A stretch of DNA of 64,000 nucleotides from Halobacillus halophilus (GCF_020171985.1 NZ_JAIVAL010000001.1:620001-684000), one strand, 5' to 3'; shown: positions 46,754 through 59,572, counted from the stretch's first letter. Numbers and translations: made by a program. Notes: a model not told the origin generated them from the letters alone.

Positions 46754-47893
46754 TCAATTATTGTTAATGTATTTATTTTTCTTTTCGTTGTGCTTCTCCA
46801 ACGTTTTTGAATAATAGATATTTCCTTCGTTATCAGCGAGGAAGTATAAGAATTCAGTATCTGCAGGCTGAACCACAGCTTTTAAAGCATTTTCATTAAA
46901 ATTGGAGATCGGACCTGGAGGCAATCCCTCTTCCTCGTAAGTATTGTAAGGAGAATCAACTTCAAGATCCTCGTATAAGACTCTGTCCTTATGCTCTCCT
47001 AAAGCATATAATACAGTAGGGTCTGTTTGTAAGGGCATTTCCTCTTCTAAACGATTATAAAATACACTGGCGATTTTCTTTCGATTCTCAGAAGTCCTTG
47101 CTTCATTCTCTAATAGAGAAGCCATTGTCATTAGATCATGCACAGTCATGTCCTCATTAAGTAGATCCAGCTGGTTCAATTGATCTTTGTAAGGCAGTAC
47201 GACCTCTTTCGTCTGGTCTAACATTTTATGGACAACCTGATCTATTGTAGGATCTTCTACATAAATAGGATATGTAGAAGCAAATAAGTATCCCTCTAGA
47301 GGATATTTAATCTCTTCATTTAATACCTCTTCTGTTAAGAGCTCAGGGTACTGTTCCATAAGTTCTTTTACATATTCTTTATCATTCACTTTTTCTAAAA
47401 ATTCGTCTTTAGTAAATGGAAATTTCTTTGCTAGAGTACCAGCAATTTCATCGAGTGTCCGTCCTTCAGGAATGGTTACCTTAAATGCCGGATCTTTAAT
47501 TAGTTTACCTGATTGCAGTGAGTCAATAATTTCGTTCAGTTTCATAGACGAAGTGAGCTGATATTCCCCGGCTTGGAATCCTGATTCATTATTAAATTTT
47601 GTATAAAACCTAAAAATTAAATCATTTTTTATAATTCCATTCTTTTCAAGAATCCCTGCAATTTGAGACGTGGATGAGCCTAATGGTATCTCCACACTTT
47701 TTTGGCTTTCATCGTTGGGATCAACAGGTTCCAGGGCGGATTTAATATAAAAATAACCGCTCAATCCCCCGATAAGTAAAAGAAGTACAAATATTGTAAG
47801 AATGGAAGCTACAATTTTTCGCACCGTGCTTGCTTCCTCTGTACGTTTTTTCAATCGAGCTTTGTAATTTTTTTTGAAATTTCTTTCGGACAA
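46754..47893 (-). CDS. mltG: Endolytic murein transglycosylase MltG
   Basis: YceG-family membrane enzyme that cuts nascent peptidoglycan strands. A basic cytoplasmic N-terminus and one transmembrane helix (about 28-50) precede the catalytic domain with ASLLENEA (catalytic Glu) and GLPPGPISN. I chose the TTG at 47893 (379 aa), 6-7 bases after AAGGAGGA; the ATG at 47920 would place the ribosome-binding site inside the gene. Confidence 0.93.
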   Translation of the reverse strand: MSERNFKKNYKARLKKRTEEASTVRKIVASILTIFVLLLLIGGLSGYFYIKSALEPVDPNDESQKSVEIPLGSSTSQIAGILEKNGIIKNDLIFRFYTKFNNESGFQAGEYQLTSSMKLNEIIDSLQSGKLIKDPAFKVTIPEGRTLDEIAGTLAKKFPFTKDEFLEKVNDKEYVKELMEQYPELLTEEVLNEEIKYPLEGYLFASTYPIYVEDPTIDQVVHKMLDQTKEVVLPYKDQLNQLDLLNEDMTVHDLMTMASLLENEARTSENRKKIASVFYNRLEEEMPLQTDPTVLYALGEHKDRVLYEDLEVDSPYNTYEEEGLPPGPISNFNENALKAVVQPADTEFLYFLADNEGNIYYSKTLEKHNEKKNKYINNN

Positions 47894-47987
47894 CAGACTT
47901 CCTCCTTCCATCCGGTACATTATACTACAAAATGCGAGAGCCTTTCCACATCAGTGGTATATTTTCTATGGTCCAGAAGCTTCACAT

Positions 47988-48020
47988 AAGAAAAAGCCTG
48001 CAGTTCGCAGACTTTTTCTT
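47988..48020 (-). terminator. Terminator of yrzL-yrrK-yrzB
   Basis: Arms GAAAAAGCCTGC (47990-48001) / GCAGACTTTTTC (48007-48018), one mismatch, with TTTTTC tail on the minus strand. Confidence 0.7.
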
Positions 48021-48032
48021 TCTTACTTTTAT

Positions 48033-48317
48033 TTAGGTTAAATCTTCATCCGTTAAAGTATTCAGCATTTCTTCAACCATTTCCCATTCCTCATCTGATT
48101 CGATCTGGTAGAGAGCAAGATCATCTTCTTCGTTGCCTTTCTCTTCATATCGAAACGCAAAAACTTCTACCTCGTCTCCCTCCTTCTGCTCAGCAGGAAT
48201 GACGGCAATATAGGACTGTTCCGTCTGCTCTACATCGAATGTGAACAATACTTCAAATAAATGTTCCTCTCCATTTTCATCTGGTATTACAATACGTTCT
48301 TCTTTCTCTAGTGCCAT
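48033..48317 (-). CDS. yrzB: YrzB family protein (DUF1292)
   Basis: A 94-residue very acidic protein of the DUF1292 family with the pattern EERIVIPDENGEEHLFEVLF and VFAFRYEEK. No biochemical function is known. It lies in the conserved yrzL-yrrK-yrzB cluster downstream of alaS. Confidence 0.9.
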   Translation of the reverse strand: MALEKEERIVIPDENGEEHLFEVLFTFDVEQTEQSYIAVIPAEQKEGDEVEVFAFRYEEKGNEEDDLALYQIESDEEWEMVEEMLNTLTDEDLT

Positions 48318-48332
48318 GATAAAACGTCCTCC

Positions 48333-48749
48333 TTATTGTTTGGAATCTAGATAACTTTGCAGAATGATAACAGCGGCCATTTTATCAATGACTTTCTTTC
48401 GCTTCTTTCGACTGACATCTGCATCCAGCAATACCCGCTCTGCTGCCATTGTTGTTAAACGCTCATCCCATAGATGGGATGGTATTTTATACTCTTTTTT
48501 TAACCACGCGGCAAAACGCTGGCTGGCTTCTCCTCTAGGACCTACTGTCCCGTTCATGTTCTTTGGGAATCCTACCACTGCTTCCGTGATCTCATGTTCT
48601 TCAATGATCTTTTGAAGCGGTCCGCGGACCGTATTAAAATCAGTTTCATCCCAATGAATAGTTGTTAGTCCCTGGGCTGTCCAGCCAAAGGCATCGGAAA
48701 TAGCCACTCCAACCGTTTTTTCGCCTACGTCTAGACCTATTTTTTTCAT
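48333..48749 (-). CDS. yrrK: Putative pre-16S rRNA nuclease (YqgF/RuvX family)
   Basis: A 138-residue RNase H-fold protein starting [16 protein letters not shown], with the acidic Asp7 and the [16 protein letters not shown] and LWDERLTT blocks of the YqgF family. Family members mature the 5' end of 16S rRNA. It overlaps yrzL by 4 bases. Confidence 0.94.
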   Translation of the reverse strand: MKKIGLDVGEKTVGVAISDAFGWTAQGLTTIHWDETDFNTVRGPLQKIIEEHEITEAVVGFPKNMNGTVGPRGEASQRFAAWLKKEYKIPSHLWDERLTTMAAERVLLDADVSRKKRKKVIDKMAAVIILQSYLDSKQ

Positions 48750-49018
48750 TCATTGCCCTCTTTATTCTCTCTAATATAAAACTTAACTAGCTCTTCGATT
48801 AATTCATCACGTTCAATTTTGCGAATCAAGTTTCTGGCATCCTGGTGACGCGGGATGTACGCTGGATCTCCGGAGAGTAAATAACCGACTATCTGGTTGA
48901 TCGGGTTGTAGCCCTTTTCTTGAAGAGCGCTGTGTACAGAAAGCAGTACAGAGCGCACATCCTGGTCAAACGGTTCCTCTGAGAAGTTAAATCTCATTGT
49001 TTTGTCCATTGAGCTCAT
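48746..49018 (-). CDS. yrzL: IreB family regulatory phosphoprotein (DUF965)
   Basis: A 90-residue protein with the strikingly conserved block [20 protein letters not shown]. Its Enterococcus ortholog IreB is phosphorylated by the IreK Ser/Thr kinase and affects cephalosporin resistance. Follows alaS and is coupled to yrrK. Confidence 0.93.
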   Translation of the reverse strand: MSSMDKTMRFNFSEEPFDQDVRSVLLSVHSALQEKGYNPINQIVGYLLSGDPAYIPRHQDARNLIRKIERDELIEELVKFYIRENKEGNE

Positions 49019-49081
49019 TCATGTCACCTCGCACTTGTTAGTCTTTTCTCCATTATATACCTAAGTTTACTTAATGGAAAA

Positions 49082-51718
49082 CTAAGAACCTTGATTTGCA
49101 TACTCTTTTGCAAATTCTAAGGCCTCAGGAATCTTAGAAGCATCCTTACCTCCAGCCTGAGCCATGTCCGGACGGCCGCCGCCGCCTCCACCGCATCTGG
49201 AAGCTGCTTCTTTAATCAAATGTCCTGCATGGTAACCTTCTTCTACTAAGTCTTTTGATACTCCTGCAATTAACTGAACTTTATTTCCATTTGGTGCAGC
49301 AAGCAGTATAATACCAGATTCAATTTTTTGTTTTAAATCATCAATCATGGAACGCAAAGCATTCATATCCTTCACATCCACTTGTTTTGCCAGCACCTTG
49401 ACGCCGTTAATTTCTTCAACTTCATCTAGAATGGTTGATGCTTCCATATTAGAGATTTTAGCACTTAAGGATTCATTTTCCCTCTGCAGATCCTTAATCT
49501 CTTTATGAAGGACATCAATTCGTTCAGGTACCTGTTCTGGCTTCGTCTTTAAGCGTTCTCCTGCTTGCTTTAACAAGGTTTCTTTACCAGTCATATACAG
49601 GTAAGCATCTTTAGCAGTTACGGCTTCTATCCGTCTGGTTCCAGCGCCAATCCCTGTTTCTGATACTATTTTGAATAAACCAATTTCTGCAGTATTCACA
49701 ACATGACAGCCACCGCAAAGTTCCAGGCTGTAGTCACCTACTTGGACAACACGCACAGTATCTCCGTATTTCTCTCCAAATAATGCCATAGCTCCTTTTT
49801 CTTTGGCTTCTTCGATAGAACTGTATTCTATTCTTACGGGAATAGACTGCCAAACCTTTTCGTTTACGATGGATTCGATTTTCTCCATCTCTTCATTGGA
49901 AACTGAGCCGAAATGGGAGAAATCAAATCGTAAACGATCAGGGGCTACAAGGGAACCGGCTTGATTAACATGGTCACCTAATACATCCTTCAAAGCCTGA
50001 TGGAGCAAATGGGTAGCCGTGTGATTCTTGACTATAAAGGAGCGGGATTTCTCATCTACTTCTGCCCGGACCTTATCTCCCTTATGGAGCGAACCACTCT
50101 GAATTACTGCTTCATGCATGTGCTGTCCGTTTGGAGCTTTTTGAACATTGGTCACTTCTAATGAAACGTTGTCATTTTCTATACGGCCTTTATCAGCGAT
50201 CTGCCCGCCGCTTTCAGCGTAGAAAGGTGTTTTATCGAGGAACAAGTAAACTGTATCTCCTGTTTCTGCTTGTTCACTAAACTCTTTACCTTTAATCATC
50301 TCAACAATTTCTGCTTCTGTATGAAGCTGATCATACCCGGTGAATTCACTGGCTACATGAACGTCCCCCAGTACACCCTCTTGAACCTGCATAGAACCGG
50401 TTTTCTGACGAGCGTTCCTTGCACGCTCCCGCTGCTTCTCCATTTCAAGCATGAATCCATCTTCATCTATAGTAAAGCCAGCATCGGCAACATACTCTTC
50501 CGTTAGCTCTTTTGGAAAACCATACGTATCATAAAGACGGAAAACTTCGGTGCCAGGAAATACATTGCTGCCCTTTTCTGATTCCTGTTTCATAATCGTG
50601 GATAGTATGGCAAGTCCATCATTCAACGTTTCGTGGAAACGCTCCTCTTCCGTTTTAATTACGTTTTGGATAAAGGACTGCTTCTCTTTAACTTCAGGAT
50701 AGAAGTCAACCATAATTTCAGCTACTTCCGGTACTAATTTGTACATGAAAGGCTGATCTATACCAATTTGTTTAGCAAACCTTACAGCCCGGCGCAGCAA
50801 ACGGCGCAGAACGTATCCTCTTCCTTCATTAGACGGCAGTGCCCCGTCACTTACTGCAAAAGAAACGGTACGCATATGATCAGCTATAACTTTAAAGGAA
50901 GAATCTCCTTCTTCACTTTCTCCATACTTCCTTCCCGAAATAGACTCTGTTGCTTCAATTAAAGGTTTGAATAAATCTGTTTCAAAATTGGTAGGCGTAT
51001 CTTGAATGACGCAGACAATTCTCTCAAGGCCCATTCCTGTATCAATGTTCTTTTTAGGTAAGGGTGTGTAAGTGTCATCAGGATTATGGTTGAACTGTGA
51101 GAATACTAAATTCCAGATTTCCAAATAGCGTTCATTTTCTCCACCTGGATAAAGTTCAGGATCTTGAGGATCATTCCCGTATTTTTCACCGCGATCGTAA
51201 AAGATTTCAGTATTTGGGCCACTCGGGCCTTCACCAATATCCCAGAAGTTTTCTTCAATACGAATAATCCGCTCTTCATCTAGCCCGACAACATCTCGCC
51301 AGATGGTATAAGCCTCATCATCTTCTGGATGAACAGTAACAGATAACCTGCTTTCGTCAAATCCAATCCAATCTTTACTGGTCAGGAATTCCCAACCCCA
51401 CTTCATCGCTTCCTCTTTAAAATAATCACCAATAGAAAAGTTCCCCAACATTTCAAAAAAAGTATGGTGGCGGGCGGTAAACCCTACATTTTCTATATCG
51501 TTGGTCCGAATGGACTTTTGTACGTTTACAATCCTTGGATTCTCAGGAATAACCCGCCCGTCAAAGTATTTCTTCAGCGTAGCCACTCCACTGTTTATCC
51601 ATAGGAGTGTAGGATCTTCATGAGGAACAAGAGAAGCACTTGGTTCCACACTGTGATTTTTTTCTTTAAAAAAGTCCAGAAACATTTGGCGGACTTCAGC
51701 AGATGTCCATGATTTCAT
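49082..51718 (-). CDS. alaS: Alanyl-tRNA synthetase
   Basis: Class II synthetase of 878 residues. N-terminal catalytic core begins [12 protein letters not shown]; the editing domain has zinc-binding [11 protein letters not shown] and CGGCHV; the C-terminal DHHA1 domain has the glycine-rich [15 protein letters not shown]. All domains are intact. Expression is controlled by the T-box leader upstream. Confidence 0.98.
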   Translation of the reverse strand: MKSWTSAEVRQMFLDFFKEKNHSVEPSASLVPHEDPTLLWINSGVATLKKYFDGRVIPENPRIVNVQKSIRTNDIENVGFTARHHTFFEMLGNFSIGDYFKEEAMKWGWEFLTSKDWIGFDESRLSVTVHPEDDEAYTIWRDVVGLDEERIIRIEENFWDIGEGPSGPNTEIFYDRGEKYGNDPQDPELYPGGENERYLEIWNLVFSQFNHNPDDTYTPLPKKNIDTGMGLERIVCVIQDTPTNFETDLFKPLIEATESISGRKYGESEEGDSSFKVIADHMRTVSFAVSDGALPSNEGRGYVLRRLLRRAVRFAKQIGIDQPFMYKLVPEVAEIMVDFYPEVKEKQSFIQNVIKTEEERFHETLNDGLAILSTIMKQESEKGSNVFPGTEVFRLYDTYGFPKELTEEYVADAGFTIDEDGFMLEMEKQRERARNARQKTGSMQVQEGVLGDVHVASEFTGYDQLHTEAEIVEMIKGKEFSEQAETGDTVYLFLDKTPFYAESGGQIADKGRIENDNVSLEVTNVQKAPNGQHMHEAVIQSGSLHKGDKVRAEVDEKSRSFIVKNHTATHLLHQALKDVLGDHVNQAGSLVAPDRLRFDFSHFGSVSNEEMEKIESIVNEKVWQSIPVRIEYSSIEEAKEKGAMALFGEKYGDTVRVVQVGDYSLELCGGCHVVNTAEIGLFKIVSETGIGAGTRRIEAVTAKDAYLYMTGKETLLKQAGERLKTKPEQVPERIDVLHKEIKDLQRENESLSAKISNMEASTILDEVEEINGVKVLAKQVDVKDMNALRSMIDDLKQKIESGIILLAAPNGNKVQLIAGVSKDLVEEGYHAGHLIKEAASRCGGGGGGRPDMAQAGGKDASKIPEALEFAKEYANQGS

Positions 51719-51789
51719 AATATTACCTCCTTATTATTAAATACATCAATCTTCATACTCTTTTATAAACACTCCATTTTATTTGTACG

Positions 51790-52045
51790 AACAAAAAACT
51801 CCCGCCCCTGCCATCGGCAGGGACGGGAGTTAAAATCCGCGGTACCACCCTGATTATAGACAATAAACTGTCTATCACCTCAGACGCCAATAACGAGGCG
51901 CGACTCCGGCGGGGATTAACCGCACTCGGGAATAGCTTTCAGCAACCCTGTTCATAGCATACTTCTCAGCCTGGAGTATGCCTCTCTAATTATGGGTAAT
52001 TGCTTACTTATTTCCTTCACTGTTTTCGTTCGTATAGTGTCGATA
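51790..52045 (-). promoter_or_regulatory. T-box riboswitch leader of alaS
   Basis: Minus strand T-box sequence AGGGTGGTACCGCGG (51851-51837), followed by a terminator with 16-bp arms (51797-51812 / 51816-51831, one mismatch) and TTTTTTG. A GCT triplet at 51943-51941 is the likely specifier codon for tRNA-Ala. Stem I features lie between 51945 and 52040. Confidence 0.94.
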
Positions 52046-52051
52046 TGCGCT

Positions 52052-52080
52052 ATTATAGATAACTGTTCCCTATCTGTCAA
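52052..52080 (-). promoter_or_regulatory. Consensus sigma-A promoter of alaS
   Basis: Minus strand TTGACA (52080-52075), 17-base spacer, TATAAT (52057-52052): full consensus in both hexamers. The -35 lies within the last codons of the upstream gene. Confidence 0.88.
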
Positions 52081-53137
52081 TATGAATACGTCCTTTATGA
52101 ACTTCACTAACAATTACCTTTAGACACGTAAGCACCGGTACAGCTAAAATTAATCCAGGAATTCCCGCAAGTTCACCACCCGCCAGCAAAGCAAAGATAA
52201 TGACCAGTGGGTGGATGTGGATACTTCTCCCCATAATATATGGTGAAAGCAAATTACCTTCAAGCACTTGAATCACCAGGACTACCAGCACACTAAAAAT
52301 AAGCGTTTTTACTGAAATCGTAACGGCTACAACTAGGACCGGTACAGCCCCGAGCAAAGGACCAAAATACGGAATAATGTTCGTTATTCCTGCTATAATT
52401 CCAAGAATAAGAGGGTACGGGAGACCCACCAGCCAAAATCCTAACCAGGCGAGGGCGCCTACAAAAAGACTGATTAGAAGCTGCCCGCGAATATACCCTC
52501 CTAAAGAATGACTCAGTTCCCTGGTAAGTCTACTCGCTTCATCATGCCAGGAGACGGGTAATAAAGTCATCAAAGAGTGACCGATCATTTTGTGGTCCTT
52601 TAAAAAATAAAATGTCATTACGGGAATGACGGCGACTAAAAAGACCATATCAAAAATACCACTTAAACTTGTAAGCAAGTTCATTAATTTTGTGCTAATC
52701 CATTCTTCGAAATCTGAAAAACTGCCATCTAATTTTTTATGAATACCATCTGGAAACCTTTCAGTCTGAGCGTATAACTGCTTCATCCATCCCTGATAAG
52801 ATTCTGTTAAAGCAGGAACTTGCTCACTCAACAGTCTTACCTGTGTTAACAGACGCGGATAACCTTTATAGATTCCTAAACTTACTAAAGAAAAAAAAGC
52901 AAGGAATATAAACAGAATAGCAAGAGGCCTTGAGATTCCAGTCTCTTCCAACAGATTCACAAGAGGATGAAGCAGTAAGGAAAGCACAAGAGCCAGGACA
53001 AAGGGCAGAAGGATTCTTCCAATCATGATCATAATATGATCATAATAGGGAAACAGCCAGGCTAGTAATAATAAACTGAGAAGTATAATGAAGAAGATGA
53101 CGAACCGGCGTACCCACTTGGCTGTTTGATCACTCAT
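52070..53137 (-). CDS. AI-2E family transporter (YrrI-like permease)
   Basis: A 355-residue polytopic membrane protein of the AI-2E/UPF0118 family with about eight transmembrane segments and the family regions LVGLPYPLILGIIAGITNII and PVLVVAVTISVKTL. Some members export autoinducer-2, others act as Na+/H+ antiporters; the substrate here is not known. Position upstream of alaS matches B. subtilis yrrI. Confidence 0.9.
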   Translation of the reverse strand: MSDQTAKWVRRFVIFFIILLSLLLLAWLFPYYDHIMIMIGRILLPFVLALVLSLLLHPLVNLLEETGISRPLAILFIFLAFFSLVSLGIYKGYPRLLTQVRLLSEQVPALTESYQGWMKQLYAQTERFPDGIHKKLDGSFSDFEEWISTKLMNLLTSLSGIFDMVFLVAVIPVMTFYFLKDHKMIGHSLMTLLPVSWHDEASRLTRELSHSLGGYIRGQLLISLFVGALAWLGFWLVGLPYPLILGIIAGITNIIPYFGPLLGAVPVLVVAVTISVKTLIFSVLVVLVIQVLEGNLLSPYIMGRSIHIHPLVIIFALLAGGELAGIPGLILAVPVLTCLKVIVSEVHKGRIHIDR

Positions 53138-53143
53138 TCTTGC

Positions 53144-53320
53144 TTAAGATCCTTGTTGATAGAATATGTCATTGAGAGAGCTAAGACTGCCATCTTCTTC
53201 AATTTGGTTTATATTCATTTTACCATTTTCAATAGCTAACTCCAGACAACAATTCCAACAATAATATTGTTCGTTTCCTATTTTACCAAGATTTTTGCTC
53301 TTACAATTCGGGCACTTCAT
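53144..53320 (-). CDS. Small zinc-ribbon protein
   Basis: A 58-residue protein: MKCPNCKSKNLGKIG then YYCWNCCLEL, giving two CxxC pairs (Cys3/Cys6 and Cys19/Cys22, plus Cys23) typical of a zinc ribbon, followed by a short acidic tail. ATG at 53320 has AAAGGAG about 11 bases upstream. It is 6 bases from the AI-2E gene, so co-transcribed. I do not recognise a named family; function unknown. Confidence 0.65.
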   Translation of the reverse strand: MKCPNCKSKNLGKIGNEQYYCWNCCLELAIENGKMNINQIEEDGSLSSLNDIFYQQGS

Positions 53321-53377
53321 GGGGAGACATACTCCTTTTTTACAAAACAGTATGTCCCTCCGTGATAAATTCATACA

Positions 53378-54193
53378 TTACTCTATAAGATTATGAAGCC
53401 ACTTCATTCCTTCCACCACATATGCTTCAGATGGGTTGGAGTGAGGAGTATGCTCCAAAATAAAATATTTTCCTTTGTTTTCAGCCAGTATTTCAATCAT
53501 AGACTTCATATCAAAGGATCCCTCTTTTGAATTTTGTTCTGGATGAATTGGCACCCAGTAATATTTATCATCTAAAAAACTTACATTATGTACATGGACA
53601 ACTGTTGTGTATGGAAGCAGAGGAACGATGTATTCTTTCCATTTATCCCCCGCTGCCATTCGATAATCTCCCATGTCAATACAGAGAGATAATTGATAAG
53701 TACTCCACACGTCTTTAGGGAATTGCTGAAGATATTGGATCCCTGCCGTAGAACGGTTATGACCAAGTTTAGGTTCGCAGACAATAGAAATTTTGTACTT
53801 TTTCTGCAATTCCGAGAGGTAACGAAGTCCTTCTTCAATCATCGACCGAGGGTTTGAACTCACCGGGCCCTTAACGTAAGGAAAGTGCACTAGAACATAT
53901 TCAGCTCCGACACTTGCTGCCAAAGCAACTTCCTTTTCAAAATTGATCCGAGCATCCAGAGGATCCACAGATACATGTTCGATTAGATCGTACTTGCTGT
54001 TCCCTCTGATAAGGGGTGAATGAATTCCAAAAGAAACTTGTTTCTGCCTGGCCATTTTTAGAAAACAATAAAAAGATGATTTATCTGGAAATTCTCCAAT
54101 TTCAATATGACCAATACCGGACTTAAACAACTGATCAAACTGAACTGGATCACTTAAAATAGTACTGCCGGATATCCCCAGTGTAGATTTCAT
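53378..54193 (-). CDS. Sugar phosphate isomerase/epimerase family protein
   Basis: A 271-residue TIM-barrel protein of the xylose isomerase-like/AP-endonuclease 2 fold. Metal-ligand-like residues appear in HFPYVKG, CEPKLGHN, CIDMGDY, HVHNVSF and LEHTPHS. The substrate cannot be told from sequence. It sits 20 bases after recD2 in a cluster not standard for B. subtilis, and may be an accessory metabolic gene. Confidence 0.8.
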   Translation of the reverse strand: MKSTLGISGSTILSDPVQFDQLFKSGIGHIEIGEFPDKSSFYCFLKMARQKQVSFGIHSPLIRGNSKYDLIEHVSVDPLDARINFEKEVALAASVGAEYVLVHFPYVKGPVSSNPRSMIEEGLRYLSELQKKYKISIVCEPKLGHNRSTAGIQYLQQFPKDVWSTYQLSLCIDMGDYRMAAGDKWKEYIVPLLPYTTVVHVHNVSFLDDKYYWVPIHPEQNSKEGSFDMKSMIEILAENKGKYFILEHTPHSNPSEAYVVEGMKWLHNLIE

Positions 54194-54213
54194 AGTTTAT
54201 CTCCTCCTTAACT

Positions 54214-56538
54214 TCACATAAAATCGTAAGGGGACAATTCTTCCTCCTCATCTTCCGGCACTTCCGGAGCCACCTTCTCCTGTAGTTTTTCTTTTAGCCT
54301 TGTATAACGAAGGTTTGTATCCGCAGATTTTACGCCTTCGAGAAATGCATTGCGGTCTCCGCAGATGATCAGCGATTGCTTGGAACGGGTGATAGCTGTG
54401 TAGAGCAAATTTTTTCTAAGCATTCTTTTATAACTTCGGACCACTGGAAGAATGACAATTGAAAACTCACTTCCTTGCGATTTATGAATCGAAGTGCAAT
54501 AAGCGAGCATTACATTTTTTAAATCTTTTTTTGGATACACGATTTCCTTCCCGTCAAAGTCAACGACCACCTGCTCTACACCGTCTACGTTTTCTTCCTC
54601 GCGGAATATCGCAACAATTTCGCCTATATCTCCATTATAAACTCCGTCTTCAGGCTGGTTAACCAACTGAATGACTTTATCTCCTTTTCGATACGTCTGA
54701 TCGTTAAATTGAATATCCCGCTTCTGTTTACTTTTGGGATTTACCACTCGTTGAATCTCTGCATTCAACTTATGAATGCCGACTTCTGTTCGGTACATCG
54801 GTACAAGGACTTGCAATTCTCTAAGGTTAATACCTTTATCGATCGCTTTTTTTACAATATGAGTAACGATATCAGCAAGCTGGTTCTCCCGAGCAGGTAT
54901 AAAATTAAAATCGTGCTCTTTAGCCAGAGATACCGCCGTACACTGATTATTTTTAATCTCATGCGCAAGCTGGATAATTTTCGAACCTTCTTTTTGACGG
55001 TAGACTTCCGTCAGTTGAGAAGAGGGAAGCTGTTCGGAAGCCAGCAGATCGGCAAGTACTTGCCCGGGACCTACAGAGGGGAGTTGATCTTCATCACCTA
55101 CGAGGAGGACCTGCATACCTGAAGGAACAGCGCGGAACAATTGGTTGGCGAGCCAAATATCCACCATCGAAAATTCATCAATGATGAGAACCTTACCTTC
55201 TAAAGGATTGTTCTGGTTGCGTTCAAATTGTTCATGTCCATCCCATCCCAGCAAACGGTGGATCGTACTTGCAGGCATGCCTGTGGATTCCGTCATACGT
55301 TTAGCTGCCCGTCCGGTTGGCGCAGCCATGACAAAAGGGAAAGGCTGATCGGAGTCATAATCTTCAGGATCAATTGACACGTCATTTAATTCTGAATAAG
55401 ACTGGATAATTCCTTTGATAACCGTTGTTTTTCCAGTTCCGGGTCCTCCAGTCAGAATCATAAGCTTAGATTGTAACGTTTTTTCAATTGCATTAAATTG
55501 GTCTTCTCCATAACTTATTGCTTCCTCTTCTTCAATGCTTCCAATGATTTTCATGAGATCCGCCTGAGTATGTTTGGCTTCCAATTCTTCTTCAAGAATA
55601 CGATCGATATTACGGCAGAAGCCGTTTTCTGCGAAATAAAGTGTGGGTAAGTAAATACGATCCTCTTCAATATATACATATTTCTCCTGACCCAGATGGA
55701 TAATTTGTTCAGACAGCTGCTCGAATGAAATGGAAGCTTCAAGTCCGGTATTAAGTAACTGATCAACCTGCATTAGACATTCTTCGGTGGGAAGGTAGGT
55801 GTGACCGGCAGACATGCTTTTTTGCATCATGTACAAACATGCTGCTCTAAGTCTGGTGGGATGATCATGAGAAAGATTCTGCATCCTCGCCATTTCATCT
55901 GCCCGGTGAAAACCAAATCCTTCGACTTTAAATACAAGCTGATAAGGATCTTCTTCAATAATGGCGAGAGTCTGATCTTTAAAGACTTCATAAATTTTCT
56001 GAGATAACTTTAAACCGAACCCGTATTGGGAAAGGTGAATCATTACGTGTTCAAAACCTTGATGTTCCTTCAGGGAATTGTATAATTGATCTGCTTTTTC
56101 CTTGGTAAGCTTAGGTACTTTATCTAAAGCAGCTCTATCTTCTAATATTAACGATATCGCTTGCTCTCCTAATTGATCAACGATACGCTCAGCCGTCCTT
56201 TTACCTATGCCGTGAAATAAATCACTCGATAAGTAGTGAATCAGCCCATCTTTTGTTTCAGGCAAGACACGATTATACATCTCTACCTCGTATTGCAGTC
56301 CGAATTTCTGGTGATTACGAAATTGACCGTAAAAGATATAGGTTTCTCCTTCTTCCAGAGGAGAAAAGTGTCCTTTGATTACGAGGGAGTCCACATCCGT
56401 ATCTTCATTTGTTTCACTTACAGTGATTGCTGCGATGGAAAAATGCTCAGCCTCATTATGAAAGATCATTCGATTGAGTTCACCTTTAACATAAGGACGG
56501 TCTTCATTGGATTCAGAAAAGAGCGTTTGTTGTGTCAT
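54214..56538 (-). CDS. recD2: ATP-dependent helicase RecD2
   Basis: Stand-alone RecD-like superfamily 1B helicase (5'-3') for replication fork maintenance and repair in bacteria lacking RecBC partners. N-terminal OB and helix-hairpin-helix region (FHGIGKRTAERIVDQLG), Walker A GGPGTGKTT, Walker B DEFSMVD, GDEDQLPSVGPGQVLADLL and a C-terminal TSIHKSQGSEF block. I chose the ATG at 56538 (774 aa) with AAGGAG 9 bases ahead; a TTG at 56556 is in frame. Confidence 0.94.
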   Translation of the reverse strand: MTQQTLFSESNEDRPYVKGELNRMIFHNEAEHFSIAAITVSETNEDTDVDSLVIKGHFSPLEEGETYIFYGQFRNHQKFGLQYEVEMYNRVLPETKDGLIHYLSSDLFHGIGKRTAERIVDQLGEQAISLILEDRAALDKVPKLTKEKADQLYNSLKEHQGFEHVMIHLSQYGFGLKLSQKIYEVFKDQTLAIIEEDPYQLVFKVEGFGFHRADEMARMQNLSHDHPTRLRAACLYMMQKSMSAGHTYLPTEECLMQVDQLLNTGLEASISFEQLSEQIIHLGQEKYVYIEEDRIYLPTLYFAENGFCRNIDRILEEELEAKHTQADLMKIIGSIEEEEAISYGEDQFNAIEKTLQSKLMILTGGPGTGKTTVIKGIIQSYSELNDVSIDPEDYDSDQPFPFVMAAPTGRAAKRMTESTGMPASTIHRLLGWDGHEQFERNQNNPLEGKVLIIDEFSMVDIWLANQLFRAVPSGMQVLLVGDEDQLPSVGPGQVLADLLASEQLPSSQLTEVYRQKEGSKIIQLAHEIKNNQCTAVSLAKEHDFNFIPARENQLADIVTHIVKKAIDKGINLRELQVLVPMYRTEVGIHKLNAEIQRVVNPKSKQKRDIQFNDQTYRKGDKVIQLVNQPEDGVYNGDIGEIVAIFREEENVDGVEQVVVDFDGKEIVYPKKDLKNVMLAYCTSIHKSQGSEFSIVILPVVRSYKRMLRKNLLYTAITRSKQSLIICGDRNAFLEGVKSADTNLRYTRLKEKLQEKVAPEVPEDEEEELSPYDFM

Positions 56539-56560
56539 GCCATCTTTCTCCTTCAAATAA

Positions 56561-57220
56561 TTACTCGTTTAACGCTTGCTCCACTTGGGCCTTTGCATGA
56601 GAAGCCAGCATGTGGTCAGGCTGAATTTCAAGAGCTCGATTAAAATGGAAGAGTGCTGATTTCGCATCTTCTTTATGAAGAGCGACTACCCCTAAATTGT
56701 AGTAAGCGTCACTATGTTCTTCCTCCAATTGTAGCACACGTTTCATGGCCTCTTCAGCACCATCAATCTGCCCGTTCTGCGCTAAACAAAGTCCATATTG
56801 AAATTGGATATCTACATCGTCGGGAGCCAGTTCAGCTGCTCGCAGTAAATAAGGAAGAGCAAGTTTTGTGTATTCCTGATGAACAAAAGTCATTCCAAGC
56901 ATAAAGTGGACGTCCGCTTCATCTAAACCATTTTGAATGGCTTGAATAAACTGCTCTTGAGCTTTTGTAAACTTTTCCTGTTCATAATAAACATTCCCCA
57001 GTCCGTAATAAGCTGTAGCTGCTTCTCCATCAAGCTCAATAGCTCTATTAAAAAACCGGGCTGCACGTTCATAATCATTCATGTGTGTAAGCAGGTTTCC
57101 AAAGTTAATATAGCCTACCGGCTGTTTAGGATTTTCATCAATGGATTCTGTGAAAAGACGGGCCGCCTCCTCATAATTATGTTTTTGCATCTCTTCGATT
57201 CCTTGCTTTAATTTATCCAT
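56561..57220 (-). CDS. yrrB: Tetratricopeptide-repeat protein YrrB
   Basis: A 219-residue protein consisting of about six TPR units (for example YGLGNVYYEQEKFTKAQEQF and YNLGVVALHKEDAKSALFHF). It corresponds to B. subtilis YrrB, next to mnmA and recD2. TPR proteins are protein-interaction scaffolds; the partner is unknown. Probably coupled to recD2, 22 bases downstream. Confidence 0.9.
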   Translation of the reverse strand: MDKLKQGIEEMQKHNYEEAARLFTESIDENPKQPVGYINFGNLLTHMNDYERAARFFNRAIELDGEAATAYYGLGNVYYEQEKFTKAQEQFIQAIQNGLDEADVHFMLGMTFVHQEYTKLALPYLLRAAELAPDDVDIQFQYGLCLAQNGQIDGAEEAMKRVLQLEEEHSDAYYNLGVVALHKEDAKSALFHFNRALEIQPDHMLASHAKAQVEQALNE

Positions 57221-57243
57221 GATCTCGCTCCTTTTTTTAATAT

Positions 57244-57276
57244 GTAAAAAGTCATGTCCTGATTAACGGACATGAC
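57244..57276 (-). terminator. Terminator between mnmA and yrrB
   Basis: GTCATGTCC (57251-57259) / GGACATGAC (57268-57276), followed on the minus strand by TTTTTAC. yrrB begins only 25 bases later without an evident promoter, so read-through is likely. Confidence 0.75.
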
Positions 57277-57283
57277 CATTTGC

Positions 57284-59552
<2,269 letters not shown>

Positions 59553-59572
59553 TCATTCTCACCTCCACTTAA

